45,780 bases of DNA, from contig JARBAW010000132.1 in the NCBI GenBank assembly GCA_029237505.1, forward strand, positions 1-45,780. Direction: 5' to 3'. The first letter of the stretch is position 1, and each line of letters starts with the position of its first letter. The translations under genes were made by a program, and so were the position numbers. Below, one piece after another: positions 25,683-33,751 of the stretch. The DNA comes from Nitrososphaerales archaeon. GTDB lineage: Archaea; Thermoproteota; Nitrososphaeria; Nitrososphaerales; Nitrososphaeraceae. The notes below the pieces were generated by a model that worked only from the letters and a program-made list of their open reading frames with translations, did no database searches and had not been told where the DNA came from.

Positions 25683-25964
25683 ATGCCAAAATCTCACGGT
25701 ATTAGAAGGAAATCCAGGCATATAATGACTAAAGGCAATATGTCGAGAGGACTTTCACATTTACTAATTAACTATTCAATAGGAGATAAAGTAGTAGTAA
25801 TCATAGATCCTCGAGAGCATAAGACAACCCCGCATAGAAGATTTCAGGGTAGAGTAGGGCATATTAAGGAAATTGGTCGAAGAACAGTCAAGGTGGGGAT
25901 ACTAGTTGGCGATAAACAAAAGTACTTGCAAACAAAGTTCAACCACATCCGCCCCATAAAATAG
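25683..25964 (+). CDS. rpl21e: 50S ribosomal protein L21e
   Basis: This 93-residue large-subunit protein of the archaeal/eukaryotic L21e family has the basic start PKSHGIRRKSRHIM, the SH3-like core YSIGDKVVVIIDPREH, HRRFQGRVGHI and the end LQTKFNHIRPIK. The length is normal. It heads the conserved archaeal series rpl21e-rpoF-DUF655-ksgA-methyltransferase, with 13 bp to rpoF. Confidence 0.95.
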   Translation: MPKSHGIRRKSRHIMTKGNMSRGLSHLLINYSIGDKVVVIIDPREHKTTPHRRFQGRVGHIKEIGRRTVKVGILVGDKQKYLQTKFNHIRPIK

Positions 25965-25977
25965 AGGGTTTTGGCCA

Positions 25978-26310
25978 GTGACAAAAATAACTAAAAAAGA
26001 AATGATAGCTCTCCCAGATGTAAAGGAGATATTAGAAGCCAAGAAAGTCGACGAAATGGATCAGATTCAGAGATGGACTTATGATTATGTAAACAAGTTT
26101 TCAAAAATAACTAGAAAACAAGCACAGAAACTGGTTAGTGAATTAGTAAGCCAATGCGGACTTACGGAAGAGGAGGCCGTTGAAATTGTCAATATCTTGC
26201 CCTCTACATTGGAAGAAATAAGGGCATTTACATTTGGATGGAAGAAATTGATATTAACTTCAACTTCAGAAAACATTTTGCAGAAAATTACCGCAGTGCA
26301 TGAAACTTAA
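25978..26310 (+). CDS. rpoF: DNA-directed RNA polymerase subunit F (Rpo4)
   Basis: Rpo4 forms the polymerase stalk with Rpo7 and aids open complex formation and processivity. The 110-residue protein is all-helical, with the HRDC-like C-terminal half (CGLTEEEAVEIVNILPSTLEEIRAF) diagnostic of archaeal RpoF. The start is GTG, 13 bp after rpl21e. Its size and its place between L21e and DUF655 confirm it. Confidence 0.92.
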   Translation: MTKITKKEMIALPDVKEILEAKKVDEMDQIQRWTYDYVNKFSKITRKQAQKLVSELVSQCGLTEEEAVEIVNILPSTLEEIRAFTFGWKKLILTSTSENILQKITAVHET

Positions 26311-26338
26311 AAAGTACGCAGTACATTATTGCAAGTAA

Positions 26339-26947
26339 TTGGATTCTGCTAATCATAGTAACTTTCGTAATAGACATACTAGTCATGACTATAATCTACA
26401 TAGTCATAAGTTTGAAGAATATGCTTATGTCTTAGATTTCACTCTAAGAGGAAAATCCCTCACAATAAGAGGAAGAGAAGGGATAATAGTTCAGGCAATA
26501 GGCGAGAACCGCTTGACATTGTTGGAATTGCTGGCGATTCAAAACGCTAATTTTGACATTGGTGAAAGAGTGTATATTGGAAAAGAAGGAAGAAATAAGA
26601 TTATCAGTGTTCTTGGCAAGTTACAATACGATTCTATATCACAGTCTGCAAAAAATGAACTTCCTCCAATCGTTGAAAAGATAGTGCTTGCAAATGAGGA
26701 ACGATTTGTGACATACATTAACACAGCTCAGCCCATCACACCAAGAATACATTCATTAGAATTGATACCAGGAATAGGTAAAACGTATATGATGAGCATA
26801 ATAAATGATAGGGAAAAAAAGAATTTTACATCTTTCTCGGACATACAATCAAGAATAGGATTAAAGGACATACATAAACTCGTAGCAAAAAGGATAGTTG
26901 AGGAAATAACCAAAGAGACTAGGATGACACTATTCGTTGGAAGATGA
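26339..26947 (+). CDS. DUF655 protein (putative nucleic-acid binding)
   Basis: This 202-residue archaeal DUF655 protein has an N-terminal beta-barrel-like domain (YVLDFTLRGKSL..GREGIIVQAIGENRLTLLEL) and a C-terminal helix-hairpin-helix-like region (HSLELIPGIGKTYMMSIINDR, then IQSRIGLKDIHKLVAKRIVEEI). A role in RNA or DNA binding is inferred from this HhH and from its fixed place between rpoF and ksgA in archaea. The start is TTG. The first 25 residues are His/Asn-rich and poorly conserved in style. It overlaps ksgA by 11 bases. Confidence 0.88.
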   Translation: MDSANHSNFRNRHTSHDYNLHSHKFEEYAYVLDFTLRGKSLTIRGREGIIVQAIGENRLTLLELLAIQNANFDIGERVYIGKEGRNKIISVLGKLQYDSISQSAKNELPPIVEKIVLANEERFVTYINTAQPITPRIHSLELIPGIGKTYMMSIINDREKKNFTSFSDIQSRIGLKDIHKLVAKRIVEEITKETRMTLFVGR

Positions 26948-27656
26948 AAACAGAAACTATCTTGGTCAACATTTTCTAATAGACTATAACATTATTTCCA
27001 AAATTATTCAATCCTGTAACGTAAAAGAGAACGATGTCGTATTAGAGTTTGGTACAGGGTATGGATACCTGACCAAGAGGATAGCTGAGATCGTCAAAAT
27101 GGTGTACACTTACGAAATTGATACGGACTTGTATTACAAAGCAAAGAGTTTTCTTGTTCAGAATGGTAATGTTGTTATTTTCAACGAGGATTTCTTTGAA
27201 CAAGAGGAACATGATTTTGATTTTTTTTTATCAAACATTCCATATTCAAGATCTAAAGAGACGATGAAATGGTTATCACTTCATCAATTTAGAGAGGCAA
27301 TAGTAATGGTCCAAAGAGAATTTTCCGACAAACTTACAGCGTTTTCTGGAAAACCAGATTATTCGGTGGTTTCGGTATTTTCTCAATATTGTTTTGATAT
27401 AGAACCGCTTTTTGACGTTGCAAAAGAGTCATTCAATCCACCGCCAAAGATAGATTCCAGAGTCATAAGACTAAGGAGGAAAAAAAATACAATCAACCGC
27501 CAAATTATTACTGGATTAGATTTTCTATTTAGTAATAGAAACAAGAATGCAGCGTCATTTTTAGACTCCAAAAAATATCAAAATAAAAAAATCAGTCAGT
27601 TAGATGTAGATACTTTGATAGGAATAGCAAAGGACATGATAAAAAAAAGGATTTAA
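26937..27656 (+). CDS. ksgA: rRNA adenine dimethyltransferase KsgA/Dim1
   Basis: KsgA dimethylates two adjacent adenines at the 3' end of 16S rRNA during small-subunit maturation. The 239-residue protein has NYLGQHFLID at the start, the SAM motif VLEFGTGYGYLT (35-46), the acidic YEIDTDL, the catalytic NIPY (100-103) and FNPPPKIDSRVIRL. It is a little shorter than typical members (about 260-280), mainly at the C-terminal domain. The TTG start sits inside the DUF655 end. Confidence 0.94.
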   Translation: MEDENRNYLGQHFLIDYNIISKIIQSCNVKENDVVLEFGTGYGYLTKRIAEIVKMVYTYEIDTDLYYKAKSFLVQNGNVVIFNEDFFEQEEHDFDFFLSNIPYSRSKETMKWLSLHQFREAIVMVQREFSDKLTAFSGKPDYSVVSVFSQYCFDIEPLFDVAKESFNPPPKIDSRVIRLRRKKNTINRQIITGLDFLFSNRNKNAASFLDSKKYQNKKISQLDVDTLIGIAKDMIKKRI

Positions 27657-27715
27657 GAATATGAGATCGATTAAAATATGTACAATTATAAATTTGCACA
27701 GATACTTCTTTTTTA

Positions 27716-28234
27716 TTGTATTTACCTTCAGACGATAGTATTTTTCTATGCAATACTGTAAATCACTATCATGGCCAGCAGGCTTTAGAAATAGGAACCA
27801 GTAGTGGAATCATTCTAAAAGAATTGTCAAAGAATTTCAGAATTGTAATAGGCACTGACATAGATTTTGATTCATTAAAGCATTCCCAAACTGTCTTGAA
27901 ATCTAATGGACTGATATGCTGTGACGCTGCATCAGCAATACATAACATAGTATTTGATCTAATAGTGACAAATCCCCCTTATCTTCCAGATAATCCGAAT
28001 CATGTAGACAGGACCTTAGACGGTGGACCTACAGGCATTGAAGTTTCAATTCACATTCTATCCAGTGTACTTGATAAACTATCGGAAAAAGGAAAGATCC
28101 TCATGGTGGTATCAAGCCTATCCGAAAAGAAAAAACTAGAGGATTTCATATTTGAAAATAATCTAGTAATCAAACAAATAGCTCAAAAAAAACTATTCTA
28201 CGAATCATTAGAAATCATAGAAATTAGTAGATGA
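27716..28234 (+). CDS. HemK/Mtq2-type protein glutamine methyltransferase
   Basis: This 172-residue SAM methyltransferase has an N-terminal YLPSDDSIFL, ALEIGTSSGIILKEL, an acidic GTDIDFDS and the NPPY motif at 86-89 (TNPPYLPDN), as in enzymes that methylate the Gln of the GGQ motif of release factor aRF1. The short length without the N-terminal domain of PrmC fits the archaeal/eukaryotic Mtq2 form. The start is TTG. It closes the rpl21e-ksgA cluster, its usual archaeal place. Confidence 0.87.
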   Translation: MYLPSDDSIFLCNTVNHYHGQQALEIGTSSGIILKELSKNFRIVIGTDIDFDSLKHSQTVLKSNGLICCDAASAIHNIVFDLIVTNPPYLPDNPNHVDRTLDGGPTGIEVSIHILSSVLDKLSEKGKILMVVSSLSEKKKLEDFIFENNLVIKQIAQKKLFYESLEIIEISR

Positions 28235-28271
28235 ATAATAAATTAATAGATGTATAAATATTGCTTATCAT

Positions 28272-29291
28272 TTAAGCCATATGCGATTTAGATCTTTTTG
28301 CTATTTCTGTGGCCATTTCACTTAAGGTAGCAGAACCGCCCAGATCGTAAGTTAGACATTTTCCTTCGTTGATAGTTTCTTCAGCTGCCGCGAAAATGGC
28401 ATTGCAAACTTCATTTTCGCCAAGATATTTAGCCATCAATGCCCCAGAAAGAATAGTCGCTACTGGATTTACCTTATTGGCGCCAGCATATTTCGGTACG
28501 CTTCCGTGCGCCGGTTCAAACATAGCATATTTGTCTCCGTAGTTTCCTGAATAGACGTTTCCAATAGAACCCACATGTCCCGAAGCACACTCTGATACAA
28601 TATCCATAAATAAGTTTGTACTTAGTAAAATGCTCTTGTTAAATCGTTCTGGATTTTTGACCAACTGTTGCGTCATATTATCGATATAATATTCCTCTAC
28701 TGAAATATCGCCAAATTCTGATTTGATATCTTCAACGGCTTTCCAAAATATTCCGTCGGTTTCCTTTAATATGTTCCTCTTTGTAATAACGTTAATTTTC
28801 TTAAATCTCATTTCAGTGGCAACCTTAAAACCATGTCTTACCACATTTTCACAACTTTTCTTGGTTATCTTCCTAACCGCTATTGCAGCACCATCACCTA
28901 TCTTGAATTCTATTCCTGAATACAATCCTTCGGTAGCCTCTCTGATACAGATAAAATCTAGCTGATGTGAGGAATTTTTATAAGTCTTTATTGGTCGCAC
29001 GTTGGCATATAGATTAAACTTTTGTCTAATACTAACTGCCACGCTTCTTGGTGCGTCTGGAGTTGGAATTGTCGTAGTAGGTCCCTTAAAACAAGCGTCT
29101 GAATTTTCCAAAAGATTCCATACTTCGTCAGAAATATATGAGCTGCCACCATTTTTTGTCCACCATTCTGAACCCGCATCACATGAAATTAATTTTATTT
29201 TTGAATTACATTCATGGAGTACGTTAACCATCGCATCAACAAGTTCGGGCCCAGTTCCATCTCCTTTTATGATTACCGCAGATTTACTCAA
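28272..29291 (-). CDS. Isocitrate/isopropylmalate dehydrogenase family protein
   Basis: This 339-residue beta-decarboxylating dehydrogenase has IKGDGTGPELVD at the start, a TPDAPRSVAVSIRQKFNLYANVRP active-site stretch, the metal/cofactor block FEPAHGSVPKYAGANKVNP and a C-terminal helical region. The S-x-x-x-S-x-R spacing and ANVRP suit isocitrate dehydrogenase (NAD-type) at least as well as isopropylmalate dehydrogenase. In ammonia-oxidising archaea a TCA-cycle role is plausible, but substrate choice cannot be settled from sequence alone. The start is TTG. It converges on the Mtq2 gene. Confidence 0.85.
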   Translation of the reverse strand: MSKSAVIIKGDGTGPELVDAMVNVLHECNSKIKLISCDAGSEWWTKNGGSSYISDEVWNLLENSDACFKGPTTTIPTPDAPRSVAVSIRQKFNLYANVRPIKTYKNSSHQLDFICIREATEGLYSGIEFKIGDGAAIAVRKITKKSCENVVRHGFKVATEMRFKKINVITKRNILKETDGIFWKAVEDIKSEFGDISVEEYYIDNMTQQLVKNPERFNKSILLSTNLFMDIVSECASGHVGSIGNVYSGNYGDKYAMFEPAHGSVPKYAGANKVNPVATILSGALMAKYLGENEVCNAIFAAAEETINEGKCLTYDLGGSATLSEMATEIAKRSKSHMA

Positions 29292-29323
29292 TTCTAATCA
29301 AAAATGACGCTGTCTATTTATAT

Positions 29324-29878
29324 CTATTTGGAGACCAAAGAAATCCTTGCGAAATAGGTATCACTCAATGGCGGAGAACTCGTCAGGTTAGTTATTTTCA
29401 CGAATTGGTTTTCAGAGAAATATGAGTAATCGATGTCATAATTGGACAGAGTTAAGTTCTGATAAATGTCTTTCCCAGTTGAATTATCAACTACTTGAAT
29501 TGTACTATTGTTTGAAATGTAGATTTTCAAAAAATCATCCAAGGTTAGTCTAACTGGTCGGACATATTGGACATGAATTTGATCACCAACCTCATCGGTA
29601 TGTATTACCCTAAGACATTCCTTTCCGTCCTTCGTTTTGCCAACATTATCTGGCAAGAATCTTTGCTGTCCATCTATTTCCAAGTCAATTTTTGAGTAAA
29701 CATTGAAGGTGTCATTATGAGATTTCAGACAAACCTGTACCGGACTTGGAGCTGGAAAGAAATGCATTACAACAAATCCAGAAAGAGTTGCAATCCCAAC
29801 AATAATTGGAGGTATAAGGATTTGTTTCTTTCCCATTTTCTTTCTTGGTTTATCTTCTTTTATCTTTCTCTTTGGCAT
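29324..29878 (-). CDS. Membrane-anchored extracytoplasmic protein, unknown function
   Basis: This 184-residue protein has a very basic N-terminus (MPKRKIKEDKPRKKMGKK), one membrane helix at about 20-42, and an outer domain with two cysteines (about residues 50 and 89) and six N-x-[ST] sequons. The positive-inside rule places the C-terminal domain outside. No family is recognised. It lies 32 bp upstream of the dehydrogenase gene on the same strand and may be co-transcribed with it. Confidence 0.6.
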   Translation of the reverse strand: MPKRKIKEDKPRKKMGKKQILIPPIIVGIATLSGFVVMHFFPAPSPVQVCLKSHNDTFNVYSKIDLEIDGQQRFLPDNVGKTKDGKECLRVIHTDEVGDQIHVQYVRPVRLTLDDFLKIYISNNSTIQVVDNSTGKDIYQNLTLSNYDIDYSYFSENQFVKITNLTSSPPLSDTYFARISLVSK

Positions 29879-29903
29879 CCATTTCCACCTGTATGCATTG
29901 TTA

Positions 29904-29974
29904 AAAATGCACTTTAATATCTACATAACTTGAACTAACCAAGAAATTACAATTTCAGAGCTTGTGTGCATTTT
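29904..29974. repeat. Separated inverted repeat AAAATGCAC / GTGCATTTT
   Basis: Two perfect 9-bp arms (29904-29912 and 29966-29974) are separated by 53 bp in the intergenic region upstream of the 29324-29878 gene. It could be a looped RNA or paired regulatory sites; the function is unknown. Confidence 0.3.
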
Positions 29975-30021
29975 GAATATGTCAGACACAATTCATTTAT
30001 TGATTTCCTTGTTTGTTTCTA

Positions 30022-30588
30022 CTAGTTATTATTGTCATTATTTCCGTTATCCTCGTTATTTCCATTATCACTATCGTCACTATCGTCACTATTGTTACCA
30101 TTGTCACCATTGTCACCATTGTCTTCCTCATCTTCAAAATCATCATCATCCATATTGATTGATGTTCCATTACTGACAGCTCCTGCCATGGCACCCATTC
30201 CACTAAAGACGTCTAGCACAGAACCCGGTATTCCCTGTGGATAATATTTAGTGTTGAATTTAGTCATGTCAACTTGGTCATATAACATTTTTAGTTCGTT
30301 CATATTCCACAAGTCCAACCACTTTCCAGTTTCATCGTGGATGAAATTGCATGTATCGGTAAAGAATTGTTTCATTTCTGACTCTGAATCAATTTCTCTT
30401 TTTTCAGACACCTGTAAGAGTATCATTCCACTGTAAAAACTCGCATAACAGTCTGTAAATGCTCTCGGCTCAGATTCCGTTTCAGAGTTGCTTGTTTGAT
30501 TAGTAAATGGTTGTGCATTAATGGCGTTAACAGAACCAGCTGCTAGAATTATTGTCATTAAACTAACGGCAAAGAACAATTCCTTCAT
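30022..30588 (-). CDS. Secreted protein with acidic Asp/Asn repeat tail
   Basis: I place the start at the ATG at 30588, giving a normal signal peptide (MKELFFAVSLMTIILAAGSVNA); the track ATG at 30615 lies within a TATA-like ttatatg that would serve the inner start. The mature domain (about 110 residues) has two cysteines (TDCYASF and TDTCNFI) and is helical, reminiscent of Rap1a/Tai-like secreted helical proteins, though that link is weak. The last 45 residues are almost only D, N, S, E and G. The tail may bind cations or act as a disordered surface spacer. Confidence 0.65.
   Translation of the reverse strand: MKELFFAVSLMTIILAAGSVNAINAQPFTNQTSNSETESEPRAFTDCYASFYSGMILLQVSEKREIDSESEMKQFFTDTCNFIHDETGKWLDLWNMNELKMLYDQVDMTKFNTKYYPQGIPGSVLDVFSGMGAMAGAVSNGTSINMDDDDFEDEEDNGDNGDNGNNSDDSDDSDNGNNEDNGNNDNNN
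30049..30160 (-). repeat. Low-complexity triplet/9-bp repeats encoding the D/N-rich tail
   Basis: Imperfect 9-bp units (accattgtc repeated three times, cactatcgt-type units twice) and an earlier catcatcatcc run encode the DDDD, DNGDNGDNG and DDSDDSD segments. Such tracts usually vary in length between strains. Confidence 0.7.
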
Positions 30589-30640
30589 TTCCAGAGAGTT
30601 AACATCTGCTTTCATATAAAGTAAAGTAATATTGTTAATG

Positions 30641-30650
30641 TTATATTATA
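30641..30650 (+). promoter_or_regulatory. TATA box of rnhA
   Basis: ttatattata lies about 20-30 nt before the paired TTG codons (30668/30671) that begin rnhA. It is near-palindromic and could also serve the divergent gene. Confidence 0.4.
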
Positions 30651-30667
30651 GACTCAGATATTGATTT

Positions 30668-31117
30668 TTGTTGTATGAGATTTACATTGATGGTTCAAGC
30701 AGGGGAAATCCTGGTGTTTCAGGCATAGGCATAGTTGGGACCAAGGAAGACAAAAGACTGTTCAGTTATAATGAATTTATCGGAATTAAAACAAACAACC
30801 AAGCCGAATATTTTGCTCTAAAAAGGGCGCTCCAGATAAGTTTCCATCAGACCAAGAATATCATTATAAAATCAGATAGCATATTGTTGGTCAATCAAAG
30901 ATCAAAAAAATACAAGATAAGGAATTTGGAATTAAAGAATATTTCAATGGAAATAGCAAACCTTGAGAAATTATTCGATACGGTAGAATACAGACATATA
31001 ATGAGAACGGAAAATAGTCATGCGGATTTCGAAGCGAATTCTGCAATCGACGATTATGTTAAATATCAAAAAAGGAAAATAAATAGTGGCAGCAGTGAAG
31101 ACTCAGAGTTATTCTAA
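30668..31117 (+). CDS. rnhA: Ribonuclease HI
   Basis: RNase HI cleaves the RNA strand of RNA-DNA hybrids. The 149-residue protein keeps the four acidic active-site residues: Asp8 (YIDGSSRGNPG), Glu47 (NNQAEYFAL), Asp70 (IKSDSILL) and Asp120 (NSHADFEAN). It lacks the basic handle region of E. coli RNase HI, like other archaeal type 1 enzymes. The start is one of two TTG codons. The last 20 residues are polar and probably disordered. Confidence 0.92.
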   Translation: MLYEIYIDGSSRGNPGVSGIGIVGTKEDKRLFSYNEFIGIKTNNQAEYFALKRALQISFHQTKNIIIKSDSILLVNQRSKKYKIRNLELKNISMEIANLEKLFDTVEYRHIMRTENSHADFEANSAIDDYVKYQKRKINSGSSEDSELF

Positions 31118-31224
31118 CTATCATCTTATATGATGAGAAGGCATTAGACTGAGCTGCCAAAACTAAGATACCTAAAGATTTGGTCTTGAATAACCTTATA
31201 AAGTAGTTCTTCCCACTTTTGGGA

Positions 31225-31803
31225 ATGACAATACTCAGAAGTAATGAAAAAGTGGCCATATTAGTGCTGTTTGCTTTAGGTTTAGCCGCTATGTCCAGTA
31301 TGCTAATTGCATCGCCAGGCTTCGCACAAATGTCTGCAATTACTCCAGCCGCACAATTATCACATACTAAATCAATTCAGCCGAATGTTACCATGCCAGT
31401 GTATGTTCCTATGAACTCCAATGATTACATCAACGGCGGAATTACGCACAGTAATTCTAGAAATGCAGAGGATGTGATTATTAATGAAGAAGGATCTTAC
31501 CTAATTGTAGCAGCAGGTCAGGTCGGAAAGACGTCAGGAAGTACAACTTGTAACGTTGATTTGTGGCTTAGTCAAAATGGTGAATATGTAGCAAACAGCA
31601 ACACACGTGCTTCAGTAAATACAGCCAATGATACCATTGTCCTTGTATCACAAGCAATTATGCCATTGAAGGCAAATGATACGATAAATACGATATTGTC
31701 GGTATCTGCTACAGGTCAAGGTTGTGGTCTTATTAATATTGTACCACCAAATGAACCCACTATTCCTGCCATCATATTCTCTATTGTGAGAATAGGTAAT
31801 TGA
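31225..31803 (+). CDS. Secreted jelly-roll-like (C1q/TNF-like) protein
   Basis: This protein of about 192 residues has a signal peptide (MTILRSNEKV, hydrophobic core, cleavage near GFAQ) and a mature beta-rich domain. The order INEEGSYLIVAAGQVG, VDLWLSQNGEYVANSNTR, SQAIMPLKANDTINTILSV and IPAIIFSIVRIG strongly recalls trimeric C1q/TNF-like jelly-roll domains found in some surface glycoproteins. This is pattern recognition, not a database match. The ATG at 31225 is preferred over the TTG at 31219. A signal peptidase gene follows. Confidence 0.6.
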   Translation: MTILRSNEKVAILVLFALGLAAMSSMLIASPGFAQMSAITPAAQLSHTKSIQPNVTMPVYVPMNSNDYINGGITHSNSRNAEDVIINEEGSYLIVAAGQVGKTSGSTTCNVDLWLSQNGEYVANSNTRASVNTANDTIVLVSQAIMPLKANDTINTILSVSATGQGCGLINIVPPNEPTIPAIIFSIVRIGN

Positions 31804-31844
31804 GATTGTTTGGTTTAGCAAAAGTGCAGTAGCAGACAGCGTAT

Positions 31845-31883
31845 GTAGAGTCCTTGTATCATTTTCTTTACCAATGGCTCTAC
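31845..31883 (+). other. Possible stem-loop between the jelly-roll gene and the signal peptidase gene
   Basis: GTAGAGTCC (31845-31853) can pair with GGCTCTAC (31876-31883) with one bulged base, leaving a 22-nt T-rich loop. It could be a 3' structure of the upstream mRNA. Confidence 0.25.
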
Positions 31884-31964
31884 TCTGCCAGTTCTGTAAT
31901 CTACCGAGTTTAAATACATAAATTCTAAAGATTTATCTAATCTATTTAAATAATTTTTGATGGC

Positions 31965-32486
31965 TTGCTGGACGAAAGATCACGTCTTCCTACGGTTGTA
32001 AAAAACATCATTGTTTTTATCCTAGGAGTCTTGATTATTGTTTCACTTTACCATTATTTCGAAACCGAGTTTGACAACCCGTTGCCATTCTTTGTAATTT
32101 ATAGCGATACAATGAGTCCGGCTCTCAAGGTAAATGATTTGATAATAATCGGTGATGGATATTCGTTCAATAGCACACAAGTAGGAGAAATTATTGTATT
32201 CAATAAACCTGCTGGCGAAGACAGAGTGATAGTGCACAGAATATCTGAAATTACATCAGAGAATGGTAAAAGAGTAATTATTACCAAAGGGGACGCTAGC
32301 CCGGTTTCAATACCTGGAGTTGATTTTCCTGTAAATAGTCAAAATTTCATTGGTAAGGTAAAGTTAGTTGTTCCAGAAATTGGTATCCTATTCATTCCAC
32401 CCATAAATTACATATTGATTGCAGGAGTAGTATCTGCCGCAGGGGTCACTATCTACCTTTACGGAAGAAGGAAGACATCTAGGTAA
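31965..32486 (+). CDS. Signal peptidase I (Sec11-type) homologue with Thr at the nucleophile position
   Basis: Signal peptidases cleave leader peptides outside the membrane. The 173-residue protein has an N-terminal membrane helix (about 13-30), motif B YSDTMSPALKVND (46-58), the archaeal/ER His in VIVHRIS (His91), TKGDAS with Asp110, and a C-terminal helix (about 145-166), so the two-anchor archaeal plan is complete. The residue just before Met50, normally the catalytic Ser, is Thr49 (codon aca at 32109). It may use Thr as nucleophile or be inactive. The start is TTG. TATA-like gtttaaatac is at 31908. Confidence 0.83.
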   Translation: MLDERSRLPTVVKNIIVFILGVLIIVSLYHYFETEFDNPLPFFVIYSDTMSPALKVNDLIIIGDGYSFNSTQVGEIIVFNKPAGEDRVIVHRISEITSENGKRVIITKGDASPVSIPGVDFPVNSQNFIGKVKLVVPEIGILFIPPINYILIAGVVSAAGVTIYLYGRRKTSR

Positions 32487-32594
32487 TAGGAAATTCAGAG
32501 GAATTTAGAGGAATTTGTATATTGGAGTAAACGAGAATCATGAACAAAGATATTTATCAAATGAATGAAAAAATTAGGTTAGGGGGTATTATCC

Positions 32595-33695
32595 CTGGGA
32601 ATTCCTGAAAAAATTAAAGCTATACAAGAAGAGATCCATAGGACTCAAATAAATAAAGCAACAGAATTTCATATCGGAATTCTTAAGGCTAAAATGGCCA
32701 AACTACGACGCGAACTTGACGAAAACAAGCATGGCAAGAATGTTTCTTCGGGAAAAGAAAATGAAGGCTTTAATGTCAGAAAAGCAGGCGACGCCTCAGT
32801 AGTGCTTGTGGGGCTGCCCAGTGTAGGCAAATCGACATTACTCAATGCGCTGACAAATGCGAAATCTCGTACCGGTTCCTACCAATTTACTACGCTTACC
32901 GCCATACCAGGAATGATGGAATACAATGGTTCTAAAATACAAATTCTTGATCTTCCAGGCATCGTGGAAGGGGCCTCCAAAGGTAGAGGGCTTGGTAGGA
33001 AAGTTCTTTCAGTAGCAAGAAACGCGGATCTAGTCTTAATGATATTGGATGTCTTTCAACCAGAGCTCTTAGGAATGCTAGAACGGGAACTTCATGAAGT
33101 TGGCATTAGGATCAACAAGAAGCTTCCGCAAGTGTTCATCGAAAGAGCTCATTATGGAGGACTCGCGGTTCACGATCAGGTCTCCAATATTCCAGATCAT
33201 CTAGTCAAGGAAATCCTCAGAATTCATGGCATTAATAATGGTCGCATAATCATTAAGGAGCCAAATCTCTCGATAGAGCAGCTAATAGATGTCGTTACAG
33301 GAAATAGAATTTATCTGCCTGCACTTGTGGTGTTAAACAAGATCGATCTAGTCGATGGGAAATTTATCTCTCAAATTGGAAAAAAGGTTCAAGATTTTAT
33401 TCCCATTTCTGCAGATCGGAAAATAAACATTGATGATTTAAAGAAGTTGATATATGACAAACTAGCTTTTATCAGAATTTTCCTAAAACCTAAAGGTGAC
33501 AAAATTGACGAAGATCCGCTAATAATGAACCAAAATTGCACTATTCGCGATGTTTGTCTAAAAATTCACAGGAATTTTGTCAGGGACTTTAAGTATGCTT
33601 ATGTTTGGGGCAGTAGTGTGAAATTTAGTTCCCAGAAAGTAGGATTGGATCACAGGCTGAAGGACAAGGACGTATTGAGAATCATATTGAAGTAA
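32595..33695 (+). CDS. DRG-family (Obg-like) GTP-binding protein, apparent CTG start
   Basis: DRG GTPases bind ribosomes and affect translation. The track begins at the ATG at 32694, but the same frame continues upstream with GIPEKIKAIQEEIHRTQINK.., the conserved DRG N-terminal helical region. The only plausible initiator between the in-frame TAG (32580-32582) and this region is CTG at 32595, giving 366 residues, the normal DRG length. Motifs: GLPSVGKS (about 71-78), the G2 region FTTLTAIPG, LDLPGIVEG, VLNKID, and the C-terminal TGS domain ending HRLKDKDVLRIILK. An indel in the GGGGG run at 32582-32586, or an unannotated frameshift from the ATG at 32561, is the alternative. Confidence 0.85.
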   Translation: MGIPEKIKAIQEEIHRTQINKATEFHIGILKAKMAKLRRELDENKHGKNVSSGKENEGFNVRKAGDASVVLVGLPSVGKSTLLNALTNAKSRTGSYQFTTLTAIPGMMEYNGSKIQILDLPGIVEGASKGRGLGRKVLSVARNADLVLMILDVFQPELLGMLERELHEVGIRINKKLPQVFIERAHYGGLAVHDQVSNIPDHLVKEILRIHGINNGRIIIKEPNLSIEQLIDVVTGNRIYLPALVVLNKIDLVDGKFISQIGKKVQDFIPISADRKINIDDLKKLIYDKLAFIRIFLKPKGDKIDEDPLIMNQNCTIRDVCLKIHRNFVRDFKYAYVWGSSVKFSSQKVGLDHRLKDKDVLRIILK

Positions 33696-33751
33696 GAGTT
33701 TCTAATTCAATTATTATAATTTGGAAAACTTAAAATCTACGCCTTTTTGGT

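Noticed and set aside
29997-30244. ORFs in other frames over the Asp/Asn-repeat tail (29964..30158 +, 29997..30203 -, 30032..30244 +)
   Set aside because: They are low-complexity shadows of the repeat (runs of H/Y, M/V/T or S/L) and overlap the better supported secreted protein gene.
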